Shown piece after piece: positions 10,873-19,188 of a stretch of 64,000 nt of DNA. The notes under the pieces are model-generated. The model ran no database searches. It was given only the letters and a program-made list of their open reading frames with translations, and had not been told where the DNA came from. Made by a program: the position numbers and the translations under genes. Source of the stretch: Pinisolibacter aquiterrae (lineage in GTDB: Bacteria > Pseudomonadota > Alphaproteobacteria > Rhizobiales > Ancalomicrobiaceae); NCBI RefSeq assembly GCF_019160155.1, contig NZ_JAFNIH010000018.1:124001-188000 (forward strand), in the 5' to 3' direction. Numbering within the stretch: position 1 is the first letter of the stretch; every line of letters begins with the position of its first letter.

Positions 10873-10913
10873 CGAACTTCTCCTGCCGGAGCGAACCGGG
10901 CGAGACGGGCCGA

Positions 10914-12029
10914 TCAGTCGGCGGCGGAGCGGGTGGCGGCGGCGGTGTCGGCCGCCGGCAGGAGAACCTTGCGGCCGGCCACCAGGAACTGGGTTCCGGC
11001 GGTGACGACCACGTCGCCGGCGCCGAGGCCCGACAGGACCCGCACCCCGTCCGGGGCGACCGGGCCGAGCACCACGTCGCGCGGCGCGACGGTGGCGGTG
11101 GCGGGGTCGACGATCCAGACGCGCGGCTTGCCGGGTTCGCCGGAGAGCGCGGCGACCGGCAGCACGATCGTGCCCTCGGAGACCGGCACGTCGGCCTCGA
11201 CGGTCGCGGTCATGCCGAGGCGGACGCGGGCGTCGTCGGCGAGCGAGACGCGGATCGCATAGGTGCGCGAAGCGGGATCGGCGGAGCCGGCGATCTCGCG
11301 GACGCGGCCGGCGAGCACCAGATCGCGATCGGCCCAGAAGCGCACGGCGACCTTCTGATCCCTGGCGAAGCGCACCACGTCCTGTTCGGGGACGGCGATC
11401 GCCACTTCCTTCTCGTCGTCGCGGGCCAGCGTCACCACCGGCGTGCCGGCGGCGACGACCTGACCGACGTCGGCGCGAATGTCGGTGACGATGCCGTCGG
11501 CGTCGGCGGAGAGGTCGGCGTAGCCGATCTGGTTCGCCGCCTGATCGCGGGCATAGATCGTCGCCTCGAGCGCGGCCTTGGCCTGGTCGGCCTCGAGGTC
11601 GGCGCGGTCGAGGCTGGAATCGGCGACGAAGCCCTTGGTGTTGAGGGTGCGGGCGCGCTGACGGGCGTCGTCGGCGACCTTCACCCGGGCGCGGGCGGCG
11701 ACCACGTTGGCCTCGGCCGTCTGCAGCGACAGTTTCAGATCGGTGCGATCGAGCCGGGCGAGGACGCGGCCGGCCTCGACCTTCTCGCCGACGTCGACCA
11801 GACGCTCGACGATCTTGCCGGGGACGCGGAAGCCGAGGGCGGTCTCGACACGGGCGCGCACCGAACCGGAATAGCGCAGGGTCCGGGTCTCCGAGCCGGA
11901 GGACACGGTGAGGGTGCGGACCGGACGGACGGGCTCGCCCGCGTCGGTCTTCTTGTCTTCCTTACAGGCGGCGAGCGCCAGAAGAGCGAGGGCGACGACG
12001 GCGAAGCGTCGCGGCGCGGGGATCGGCAT
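10914..12029 (-). CDS. Efflux RND periplasmic adaptor (membrane fusion) lipoprotein
   Basis: A 371-aa periplasmic adaptor. The signal peptide ends in a lipobox (LLALAAC, Cys about 22), so it is probably anchored in the inner membrane by lipid. A split lipoyl domain, a helical hairpin (about 95-155, TAEANVVAARARVKV) and a beta-barrel region follow the HlyD/AcrA layout. It sits 41 bases upstream of the permease gene and downstream of the TetR gene, so it should bridge this pump to an outer-membrane channel. Confidence 0.93.
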   Translation of the reverse strand: MPIPAPRRFAVVALALLALAACKEDKKTDAGEPVRPVRTLTVSSGSETRTLRYSGSVRARVETALGFRVPGKIVERLVDVGEKVEAGRVLARLDRTDLKLSLQTAEANVVAARARVKVADDARQRARTLNTKGFVADSSLDRADLEADQAKAALEATIYARDQAANQIGYADLSADADGIVTDIRADVGQVVAAGTPVVTLARDDEKEVAIAVPEQDVVRFARDQKVAVRFWADRDLVLAGRVREIAGSADPASRTYAIRVSLADDARVRLGMTATVEADVPVSEGTIVLPVAALSGEPGKPRVWIVDPATATVAPRDVVLGPVAPDGVRVLSGLGAGDVVVTAGTQFLVAGRKVLLPAADTAAATRSAAD

Positions 12030-12081
12030 GAGGTGACGTCCTTTTCGGGATCGAAATCGTCGGGTGATCGCGATCCCCTCC

Positions 12082-12744
12082 TCAGGGGTGACGCAGGGCG
12101 CGAATGATGAAGTCGGCGAGTTCCTCGGCGTCGGCGCGCTCGCGGTCGTCGGCGCAATGGACGATCAGGGTCGGGTGCATCATCGAGACGAAGCACTGGC
12201 GGGCGCAGACGGCGGCGCGGCGGGTGTCGGCGACGGCGAATTCGCCGCCGGCCTCGCCCTGACGGATCAGTTCCTCGATGACGTCGGCGACCTGGGCCAG
12301 ATGGGTCTCGATCGCCGGCCATTGCTGGGTCATCGCCACCTCGACCATGTCGTGGACCTTGCGGTCGGCGGTCAGGGTCTCGACGCTGAGGCGATGGTTC
12401 TCGACGAGCAAACGACGCAGACGCTCGGACGGGGTTCCGGGCGCGGCCATGATCGCCAGATTGTGACGGTGGCGTTCCTCGAACATCCGGACCGCGATGG
12501 CCTCGACGATCTCGAGCTTGGAGGCGAAGAAGCGATAGACGTTGGCCGGGGACATGCCCAGTTCGCGCGCCATGTCGGCGACGGTGGTCTTGTCGTAACC
12601 GTAGTGACGGAACAGCCGCTCGGCGACCTCGAGAATGCGCGCGCGCGTGTCCGTTCGCTCTTCGCCGGGGTGATGAGGGGGCACTTCGTCTCTCCGCGCG
12701 CCACCCGCATCGTGTGGCTTGTGACGATTATCGTAATTCGTCAT
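12082..12744 (-). CDS. TetR-family transcriptional regulator
   Basis: A 220-aa regulator. The N-terminal TetR helix-turn-helix is clear (TTVADMARELGMSPANVYRF). The first 30 residues are charged and variable, so the true start could be slightly downstream. The ligand domain is all-helical. It is the first gene of the efflux operon and a palindrome lies 15 bases before its start, so it probably represses itself and the pump. Confidence 0.9.
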   Translation of the reverse strand: MTNYDNRHKPHDAGGARRDEVPPHHPGEERTDTRARILEVAERLFRHYGYDKTTVADMARELGMSPANVYRFFASKLEIVEAIAVRMFEERHRHNLAIMAAPGTPSERLRRLLVENHRLSVETLTADRKVHDMVEVAMTQQWPAIETHLAQVADVIEELIRQGEAGGEFAVADTRRAAVCARQCFVSMMHPTLIVHCADDRERADAEELADFIIRALRHP

Positions 12745-12758
12745 TCATAAACAAACCG

Positions 12759-12771
12759 TGACCGACGGTCA
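12759..12771. promoter_or_regulatory. Candidate TetR operator TGACCG-A-CGGTCA
   Basis: A perfect 6-bp inverted repeat with one central base, 15 bases upstream of the TetR start and inside the divergent region with pepN. Its place and symmetry fit autoregulation of the TetR-adaptor-RND operon. Binding is inferred. Confidence 0.45.
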
Positions 12772-12974
12772 ACCGTTCCGGGCAGGGAGAGGCGCCGGGG
12801 GCCGCGAGCGCGCGTCAGCACGTGTCTCGAAACGCGCGCGAACGCGCAGGGTGCGATGATCGACATCAACGACGCCGCGCCGCGAAGAGTTCCATGGTGC
12901 GCGGCGTCCGCATCGGTTATCGAGGTCGTTCGATCGGGCGCGGTGCGCCCGCTCATGGAGTGGAGACGAGCGGA

Positions 12975-15623
12975 ATGGAACTCACCTCAGAGACAGCCGG
13001 GGCCGAAGTCGTCCGCCTCGTCGACTACGTCGCCACCCCCTATCGGATCGACACGGTGCATCTCGATTTCCGGCTCGACGAGACGGAGACGGTGGTGGTC
13101 GCCGAGACCGCCTTCACGCCGCGCGACGGCACCGCGCCGGGGACGCCGCTGGTGCTCGACGGCGACGAATTGTGGCTGGTGGAAGCGCGTCTCGACGGCG
13201 CCCCCCTGGCGGCGACGGCCTATGAGGCGAGCGAGCGGCGCTTCACGCTGAAGGCGCCGCCGGCCGGATCCTTCCGGCTGATGCTGACGACGCGGCTGCG
13301 GCCGGCGGAGAACACCAAGCTGATGGGGCTCTATCGCTCCTCGGGCAACTGGTGCACCCAATGCGAGGCGGAGGGCTTCCGCCGCATCACCTATTTCCAC
13401 GACCGGCCCGACGTGCTCGCCGTCTACACGACCCGGATCGAGGCGCCGAAGGCGCTGGCGAAGTCCCTGCTCTCCAACGGTAATCCGGTCGAGAGCGGCG
13501 ACGTGCCCGGCACCGACCGCCACTTCGCGGTCTGGCACGATCCGTTCCCCAAGCCGTCCTATCTCTTCGCCATGGTCGCCGGCACCTTCGACACGATCGA
13601 GGATCGGTTCGTGACCATGTCGGGGCGCGAGGTGGCGCTCACCATCTACGTCGAGCACGGGCGCGGCGCGAAGGCGGGCTATGCCATGGACGCGCTGAAG
13701 CGGTCGATGCGCTGGGACGAGGAGGTCTTCGGGCGAGAGTACGACCTCGACGTCTTCATGATCGTCGCGGTCGGCGACTTCAACATGGGCGCCATGGAGA
13801 ACAAGGGGCTCAACGTCTTCAACGACAAATACGTGCTGGCGAGCCCGCGCACCGCCACCGACGTCGACTACGCCCATATCGAGGGCGTCATCGCCCACGA
13901 ATATTTCCACAACTGGACCGGCAACCGCATCACCTGTCGCGACTGGTTCCAGCTGTGCCTGAAGGAGGGCCTCACGGTCTTCCGCGATCAGGAGTTCTCG
14001 GCCGATCAGCGCTCGCGCGCGGTCAAGCGCATCTCCGACGTGCGGCTCCTCAAGAGCCATCAGTTCCCGGAGGACGCCGGCCCCCTCGCCCATCCGGTCC
14101 GGCCTAATCTCTACAAGGAGATCAACAACTTCTACACGGCGACCGTCTACGAGAAGGGCGCCGAGGTGGTTCGCATGCTGAAGACCCTCTCGGGGGCGGA
14201 CGGGTTCCGGGCCGGGATGGATCTCTATTTCGACCGCCACGACGGCATGGCGGCGACGGTCGAGGACTTCGTCGCCTGTTTCGCCGACGCGACGGGGCGC
14301 GATCTCACCGACTTCATGCTCTGGTACACCCAGTCCGGCACGCCCGAGGTGATGGCCGCGACCTCCTGGGACGCGGGCGCCGGGCGGCTCAAGATCGTCT
14401 TCGATCAGACGGTGCCGCCGACCCCGGGCCAGCCGACCAAGAAGCCGATGCCGATCCCGATCCGCTTCGGGCTCGTCGGGCCGGACGGCACCGACGTGCA
14501 GGCGACGCGAATCACCGGGGCCACGGTCGAGGGCGACGTGCTGGTGCTCGAGGCGGCGCGCCACGAGGTGGTGTTCGAGGGGCTGACGGCCCGTCCGGTG
14601 CCGTCGCTGCTGCGCGGCTTCTCGGCGCCGGTGCGGCTGACCTCCACGCTCGATCCGGCCGATCAGTCGTTCCTCGCCGCCAACGACGGCGATCCCTTCA
14701 ACCGCTGGCAGGCGATCCAGTCGCTGGCGATGCGCGGGCTGATCGAGGCGACCGACGCGGTGCGCCACAAGCGGAGCCCGACCGTCGACGGACGCATCGC
14801 CGAGGCGATCGTCGCAACCGCCGCGCTCGAGACGCTCGACCCCGATTTCCGCGCCCTCGCCGTCGGCCTGCCGTCGGAGGCGGACGTGGCGCGGGAGCTG
14901 GCGCTCGACGTCGACCCGGACGCGATCTTCGCCGCGCGCGAACATCTGCGCGGACTGGTCGCGACGCGCGGCCGCGACGTCTTCGCCGACCTCTACGCCC
15001 GGATGGCGCCGGAAGGCGCCTATGCCCCGGACGCGGCCTCGGCCGGACGCCGGTCGCTGCGCAACGCCGCGCTCGACTATCTGGTGCGGGCCGGCGACGG
15101 CGCGGCGGCGGTGGCGGCCTATGGCGCCGCCGACAACATGACCGACCGTCTGGCGGCGCTGACGATCGTGGTCGGCGCCGATCTGACGGAGGCCGACGCG
15201 CTCCTCGACGACTTCCACGACCGTTTCGCCGACGATCCGCTGGTGGTCGACAAGTGGCTGATGGTGCAGGCGACCGCGCCGGTCGACGGCGCGCTCGACC
15301 GGGTGCGGGCGCTGACCGCGCATCCCTCGTTCTCGATCACCAATCCGAACCGGGTGCGGGCGCTGATCACCACCTTCGCCTCGGGCAATCAGACCCAGTT
15401 CAACCGAGCCGACGGCGCCGGCTTCGCCTTCGTCGCCGACCGGGTGCTCGAGCTCGATCGGATCAACCCGCAGGTCGCTTCGAGGCTCCTCTCCACGTTC
15501 CGCTCCTGGCGGGCGTTGGAGCCGCGGCGGCAGGCCTATGCGGAGGCGGAACTGAAGCGCGTGGCGACCACCGCCGGCCTGTCGCGCGACGTCGCCGACA
15601 TCGCCGAACGCTCGCTCGGCTGA
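12975..15623 (+). CDS. pepN: Aminopeptidase N (M1 metallopeptidase)
   Basis: An 882-aa zinc aminopeptidase that removes N-terminal residues from peptides in the cytoplasm. Exopeptidase motif GAMEN is near residue 272. The zinc site HEYFHNWTGNR (near 307-311) has its third ligand Glu in LKEGLTVFRDQEF. The C-terminal half has the DUF3458/ARM-like helical repeats usual for the E. coli-type enzyme. ATG 12975 has GGAG upstream and begins just before the conserved N-terminal domain; an earlier ATG at 12822 would add unrelated residues. Single gene followed by a double hairpin. Confidence 0.96.
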   Translation: MELTSETAGAEVVRLVDYVATPYRIDTVHLDFRLDETETVVVAETAFTPRDGTAPGTPLVLDGDELWLVEARLDGAPLAATAYEASERRFTLKAPPAGSFRLMLTTRLRPAENTKLMGLYRSSGNWCTQCEAEGFRRITYFHDRPDVLAVYTTRIEAPKALAKSLLSNGNPVESGDVPGTDRHFAVWHDPFPKPSYLFAMVAGTFDTIEDRFVTMSGREVALTIYVEHGRGAKAGYAMDALKRSMRWDEEVFGREYDLDVFMIVAVGDFNMGAMENKGLNVFNDKYVLASPRTATDVDYAHIEGVIAHEYFHNWTGNRITCRDWFQLCLKEGLTVFRDQEFSADQRSRAVKRISDVRLLKSHQFPEDAGPLAHPVRPNLYKEINNFYTATVYEKGAEVVRMLKTLSGADGFRAGMDLYFDRHDGMAATVEDFVACFADATGRDLTDFMLWYTQSGTPEVMAATSWDAGAGRLKIVFDQTVPPTPGQPTKKPMPIPIRFGLVGPDGTDVQATRITGATVEGDVLVLEAARHEVVFEGLTARPVPSLLRGFSAPVRLTSTLDPADQSFLAANDGDPFNRWQAIQSLAMRGLIEATDAVRHKRSPTVDGRIAEAIVATAALETLDPDFRALAVGLPSEADVARELALDVDPDAIFAAREHLRGLVATRGRDVFADLYARMAPEGAYAPDAASAGRRSLRNAALDYLVRAGDGAAAVAAYGAADNMTDRLAALTIVVGADLTEADALLDDFHDRFADDPLVVDKWLMVQATAPVDGALDRVRALTAHPSFSITNPNRVRALITTFASGNQTQFNRADGAGFAFVADRVLELDRINPQVASRLLSTFRSWRALEPRRQAYAEAELKRVATTAGLSRDVADIAERSLG

Positions 15624-15652
15624 GGGCCGCGAGCGCGGCGAGACGAGAGGAT

Positions 15653-15694
15653 GCGGGAGCGTCGAAAGGCGCTCCCGCCTTCCGTTTCGGAAGG
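15653..15694 (+). terminator. Tandem hairpins after pepN
   Basis: GCGGGAGCG (15653-15661) pairs perfectly with CGCTCCCGC (15670-15678). This is followed at once by CCTTCCG-TTT-CGGAAGG (15678-15694). There is no long T run, so it may be an imperfect Rho-independent terminator or a 3'-end stabiliser for pepN. Confidence 0.55.
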
Positions 15695-15738
15695 TCGGTG
15701 AAACACCAGCGATACGTCTTCGCCCCACTGGACATCGC

Positions 15739-15768
15739 GAATCCCCTCGATTCAAATGAGGGTGATTC
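15739..15768. promoter_or_regulatory. Imperfect dyad upstream of PAS kinase gene
   Basis: GAATCCCCTC (15739-15748) and GAGGGTGATTC (15758-15768) form an inverted repeat with one extra base, 62-91 bases before the kinase start. It could be an operator or a leader hairpin. Nothing further supports either. Confidence 0.25.
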
Positions 15769-15830
15769 GAGGCGACGCGTGGGGGTATTCGCCGCCTCGA
15801 AAATCAAGAATCGACCGGGGGGTCCCAAAC

Positions 15831-18194
15831 ATGGCGCAGGCCGAGTCTGCCCGTGAATCCACTTGGATTCCGTTCACGTGGTCGGCTTTCGTCGGCCGGC
15901 CGCGTCTCGAGGGTCACATCCACCTCCTGGCCAGCCCCACCTATCGACAGGTCCTGCGCGCCGAGCCGTGGCTGCGCCGTTCGATCCCCGTTCTGATCGT
16001 CACCTTCGTCGTGATCATGGCGCTGACCCGGGTGGTCGGCATCATGGAGACGCGGCGCGCGCTCGAGGACAGTGCGCGCGACGAGGCCGTGCTGATCGCG
16101 GCGACGCTCGCCGGCCAGCTCGGCCGCGCCGAAACCCGTCCGGGCGAGGCCGGCTGGGCGTCGGCGCTGCGGCCGCTGCTCGACGACGTGCTTCCGGAAC
16201 GCGCCACCGCCGACGGCCGCCAGATCCTGATCGCCGATCGCGACGGGCGGATCCTCGCCGCCCACCCGACCGACCCGGCCTTCGAGGGGCGTCTTCTCAC
16301 CGACGTCTTCGGCACCGCGCAACCGCTCACCACCTTCGGCGCGCGCGCCGGCGCGCTGTCGCTGACGCTGACCGACGGCCGCCGGGTGCTGGCCGCCCTC
16401 CATCACGTCGACGGCAATCTCGGCTCGATCGCGGTGTTTCAGCCGGAAGAGCGGATCTACGACGACTGGCGCCGCAATCTGCGCACCACGCTGACGCTGT
16501 TCGCCTTCACCGCCGTCATTCTGCTCGTCCTCACCTATGCCTATTTCGCCCAGGTGATCCGGGCCAACAGCGCCGACGCGCTCTATGCCGTCACCACGGC
16601 GCGCACCGAGACCGCCTTCCGGCGCGGCCGCTGCGGCTTCTGGGACTGGGATCTGGCGCGCGGGCGCTTCTACTGGTCGGCCTCGATGTTCGAGATGCTC
16701 GGCCTCGAGAGCCCGGCCGGCCTGATCGGATTCGGCGAGGTGGCCAAGCTCGTCCATCCGGACGACGTCGATTTCGCCTCCTTCGCCAACGGCCTCATCA
16801 CCGGCGACATCCACACGCTCGACAAGGCCTTCCGCATGCGCAAGGCCGACGGCGGCTGGCTGTGGTTCCGGGTGCGCGCCGAAGTGGTCGATCGCACCGA
16901 GACCGGCTCGCGCCATCTCGTCGGCATCGCCGCCGACATCACCGAGCACCGCCGTCTGGTCGAGACCACCGTCGCCGCCGATCTGCGTCTGCGCGACGCG
17001 ATCGAGACCATCTCCGAGGCCTTCGTGCTGTGGGATGCCGACAATCGGCTGGTGATGTGCAATTCGAAGTATCAACAGCTCCATTCCCTCGGCGACGACG
17101 ACATCCGTCCGGGCACGCCCTACAACGCCGTGATGAAGGTCGCGCGCCAGCCGCTGGTGCGCCAGCCGGTCGGGATCGAGGGAGCCTCCGACGACGGCGC
17201 CTCCTCCTTCGAGGCGGAGATCGAGGACGGCCGTTGGCTGCAGATCTCCGAGCGTCGCACCAAGGACGGCGGTTTCGTCTCGGTCGGCACCGACATCACG
17301 CCGCTGAAGCGCCACGAGGAGCGACTGGTGGAGAGCGAGAAGCGGTTGATGGGCACGGTCCTCGACCTGCGCTCGTCCCGCCGCAAGCTCGAGATCCAGG
17401 CGCAGCAGCTGGTCGAACTCGCCGAGAAATATTCCGAGGAGAAGGTCCGCGCCGAGGAGGCCAACAAGATCAAGTCGGACTTCCTCGCCAACATCTCTCA
17501 CGAATTGCGCACGCCCCTCAACGCGATCATCGGCTTCTCCGAGATCATGAGCCAGGGCGACATGTTGGGGGCGTTCGGGCCGGAGAAATATTCCGAATAC
17601 AGCCGCGACATCCACCATTCCGGGATGTTCCTGCTCAACGTCATCAACGACATTCTCGACATGTCGAAGATCGAGGCGGGGCGGATGGAACTGGCGCACG
17701 AGCAGGTTCCGCTCGACGAGATTCTGGCCGAGGCCGGTCGGATCATCAGCCACGCGGCGGAGCAACGGCATCTGGTGGTGACGCCGGAGGTCGAGCCCGG
17801 GCTCTCCTTCACCGGCGACCGCCGCGCGATCAAGCAGGTGGTGCTCAATCTCCTTTCGAACGCGGTCAAGTTCACGCCGGAAGGCGGCCACGTCGGCCTC
17901 ACCGCGAAGCATGTCGACGGCGCGATCACCATCGCCATCGTCGACACCGGCATCGGCATTCCCGCCGACCACATCACCTCGCTCGGACGCCCCTTCGTCC
18001 AGGTCGAAAACCAATTCACCAAGTCGCACAAGGGCTCGGGTCTGGGGCTCGCGATCGCCCGCTCGCTGGTCGAACTCCAGGGCGGCCGCATGACCATCGC
18101 CTCGACGCCCGACGTCGGCACCACGGTGACGCTGACCTTCGCCTCCGGGGCGAACGCCGAGGCGGCCGAGACGGACACCGCCGGCGCCACCTGA
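15831..18194 (+). CDS. PAS sensor histidine kinase, PleC/DivJ/PdhS-like
   Basis: A 787-aa membrane kinase. Two TM segments (about 52-72 and 218-241) flank an extracytoplasmic sensor region. Two PAS domains follow (about 265-385 and 390-515), then a coiled coil, a HisKA domain and an HATPase domain. The H-box reads FLANISHELRTPLNAIIGFS and continues with an IHHSGMFLLNVINDILDMSK pattern, as in PleC/DivJ-class cell-cycle kinases. ATPase boxes are NLLSNAVKF, DTGIGIP and GSGLGLAIA. ATG 15831 is favoured because a G-rich site precedes it. No response regulator is adjacent, which fits a kinase acting on a distant DivK/PleD-type partner; that is inference. Confidence 0.87.
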   Translation: MAQAESARESTWIPFTWSAFVGRPRLEGHIHLLASPTYRQVLRAEPWLRRSIPVLIVTFVVIMALTRVVGIMETRRALEDSARDEAVLIAATLAGQLGRAETRPGEAGWASALRPLLDDVLPERATADGRQILIADRDGRILAAHPTDPAFEGRLLTDVFGTAQPLTTFGARAGALSLTLTDGRRVLAALHHVDGNLGSIAVFQPEERIYDDWRRNLRTTLTLFAFTAVILLVLTYAYFAQVIRANSADALYAVTTARTETAFRRGRCGFWDWDLARGRFYWSASMFEMLGLESPAGLIGFGEVAKLVHPDDVDFASFANGLITGDIHTLDKAFRMRKADGGWLWFRVRAEVVDRTETGSRHLVGIAADITEHRRLVETTVAADLRLRDAIETISEAFVLWDADNRLVMCNSKYQQLHSLGDDDIRPGTPYNAVMKVARQPLVRQPVGIEGASDDGASSFEAEIEDGRWLQISERRTKDGGFVSVGTDITPLKRHEERLVESEKRLMGTVLDLRSSRRKLEIQAQQLVELAEKYSEEKVRAEEANKIKSDFLANISHELRTPLNAIIGFSEIMSQGDMLGAFGPEKYSEYSRDIHHSGMFLLNVINDILDMSKIEAGRMELAHEQVPLDEILAEAGRIISHAAEQRHLVVTPEVEPGLSFTGDRRAIKQVVLNLLSNAVKFTPEGGHVGLTAKHVDGAITIAIVDTGIGIPADHITSLGRPFVQVENQFTKSHKGSGLGLAIARSLVELQGGRMTIASTPDVGTTVTLTFASGANAEAAETDTAGAT

Positions 18195-18232
18195 GGCTCG
18201 AGGCGAAGCGGGGCGAACGACGCGCCCCCACG

Positions 18233-18281
18233 CAAACGACGAACGGCGCCGAGGAGGACCTCGGCGCCGTCGTTCGTTTCG
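18233..18281. terminator. Bidirectional terminator between kinase and EF-hand gene
   Basis: ACGGCGCCGAGG (18243-18254) and CCTCGGCGCCGT (18259-18270) form a perfect 12-bp stem with a 4-base loop. Partial pairing of flanking AAACGA and TCGTTT lengthens it. It lies between two convergent genes. Confidence 0.75.
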
Positions 18282-18332
18282 CGCGGGATCGGCGTCAGGG
18301 GGACCGAGCCCGCTCGATCCGTGAGCCCTCGA

Positions 18333-19061
18333 TCACTTGGCCGGAGCCGGCGGCGGGACCGCCGCGGGGCCCTGGCCGGGGCCGCCCATCGGGCCACCCA
18401 TGGGGCCACCCATCGGGCCGGGGCCGCCCATCGGGCCATAGCCGCCCATCGGGCCGTAACCGCCCATCGACCAGCCGCCGCCGGGGCCCATCATGCCCCA
18501 ACCGGGGTGACCGCCACGGCCCATGCCCTTGCCGCCGGGGCCCATGCCCATTCCCATGCCCATCGGGCCGGCGAGCTCGGCCTCGTCGAGGGTCACCTTG
18601 CCGTCGTCGTTGCGATCGAACAGGGCGAAGCGCTTCTTGAAGGGCTTCTCGAACTCGGCCTTGGTGACCTTGCCGTCGCCGTCGAGATCGTGCATGGCGA
18701 GGAAGTGCTGCACCGCCGCCTCGGGAGCGCGGCGGCCGACCCAGGTCTCGGCCTCGGACTTGTCGATGATGCCGTCGTGGTTGGCGTCGATCTTGTCGAA
18801 GCGCTCGCCGACCAGCTTCATCGCCTCCTCGAGGGTGACGGCGCCGTTCTTGTCGGTGTCGAGGCGGGCGAACAGCTTCTCCATGACGCCGTCGCGCATG
18901 GCGCCGCGCATCATCGGGGCACCGTGCCAGCCCATCGGGCCGCCCTGCCAGCCCATCGGACCGTCGGGGCCGCAACCCATCGGACCGCGTGCATAAGCGG
19001 CACCGCCGGCGGCCACCGCGAGCACGCCCGCTCCGATCACGATCTTGGTGAGGGTCTTCAT
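18333..19061 (-). CDS. Secreted EF-hand protein with Gly/Met/Pro-rich tail
   Basis: A 242-aa protein with a signal peptide (MKTLTKIVIGAGVLAVAAGG..., cleavage near AYA-RG). Four calcium-binding EF loops start at D68, D92, D125 and D149, each with Asp/Asn ligands and a final Glu. An N-terminal stretch (26-58) and the C-terminal 75 residues are rich in Gly, Met and Pro (repeats such as GPMGGYGPMGG). ATG 19061 has GGAGAGACGAG upstream. It probably binds calcium in the periplasm; the Met/His-rich parts could also bind a soft metal such as copper. No partner gene is adjacent and the biological role is unknown. Confidence 0.8.
   Translation of the reverse strand: MKTLTKIVIGAGVLAVAAGGAAYARGPMGCGPDGPMGWQGGPMGWHGAPMMRGAMRDGVMEKLFARLDTDKNGAVTLEEAMKLVGERFDKIDANHDGIIDKSEAETWVGRRAPEAAVQHFLAMHDLDGDGKVTKAEFEKPFKKRFALFDRNDDGKVTLDEAELAGPMGMGMGMGPGGKGMGRGGHPGWGMMGPGGGWSMGGYGPMGGYGPMGGPGPMGGPMGGPMGGPGQGPAAVPPPAPAK
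18379..18560. repeat. Coding tandem repeats (Gly-Pro-Met)
   Basis: Degenerate short repeats of the type GGGCC(A/G)CCCATCGG occupy the 3' part of the EF-hand gene and encode the GPMGG units. They may expand or contract by slippage. Confidence 0.7.
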
Positions 19062-19188
19062 CTCGTCTCTCCGTTCGCGAGGGAGGAGCGGCGCCGCCGG
19101 GGGAGGAACGGCGTCCGTTTCCATCGCTTCGAAGAGGACCCTACCCCCCGCCACCTTGCGGGGAGTTTGTCGGGAAATTACGGTTCGT

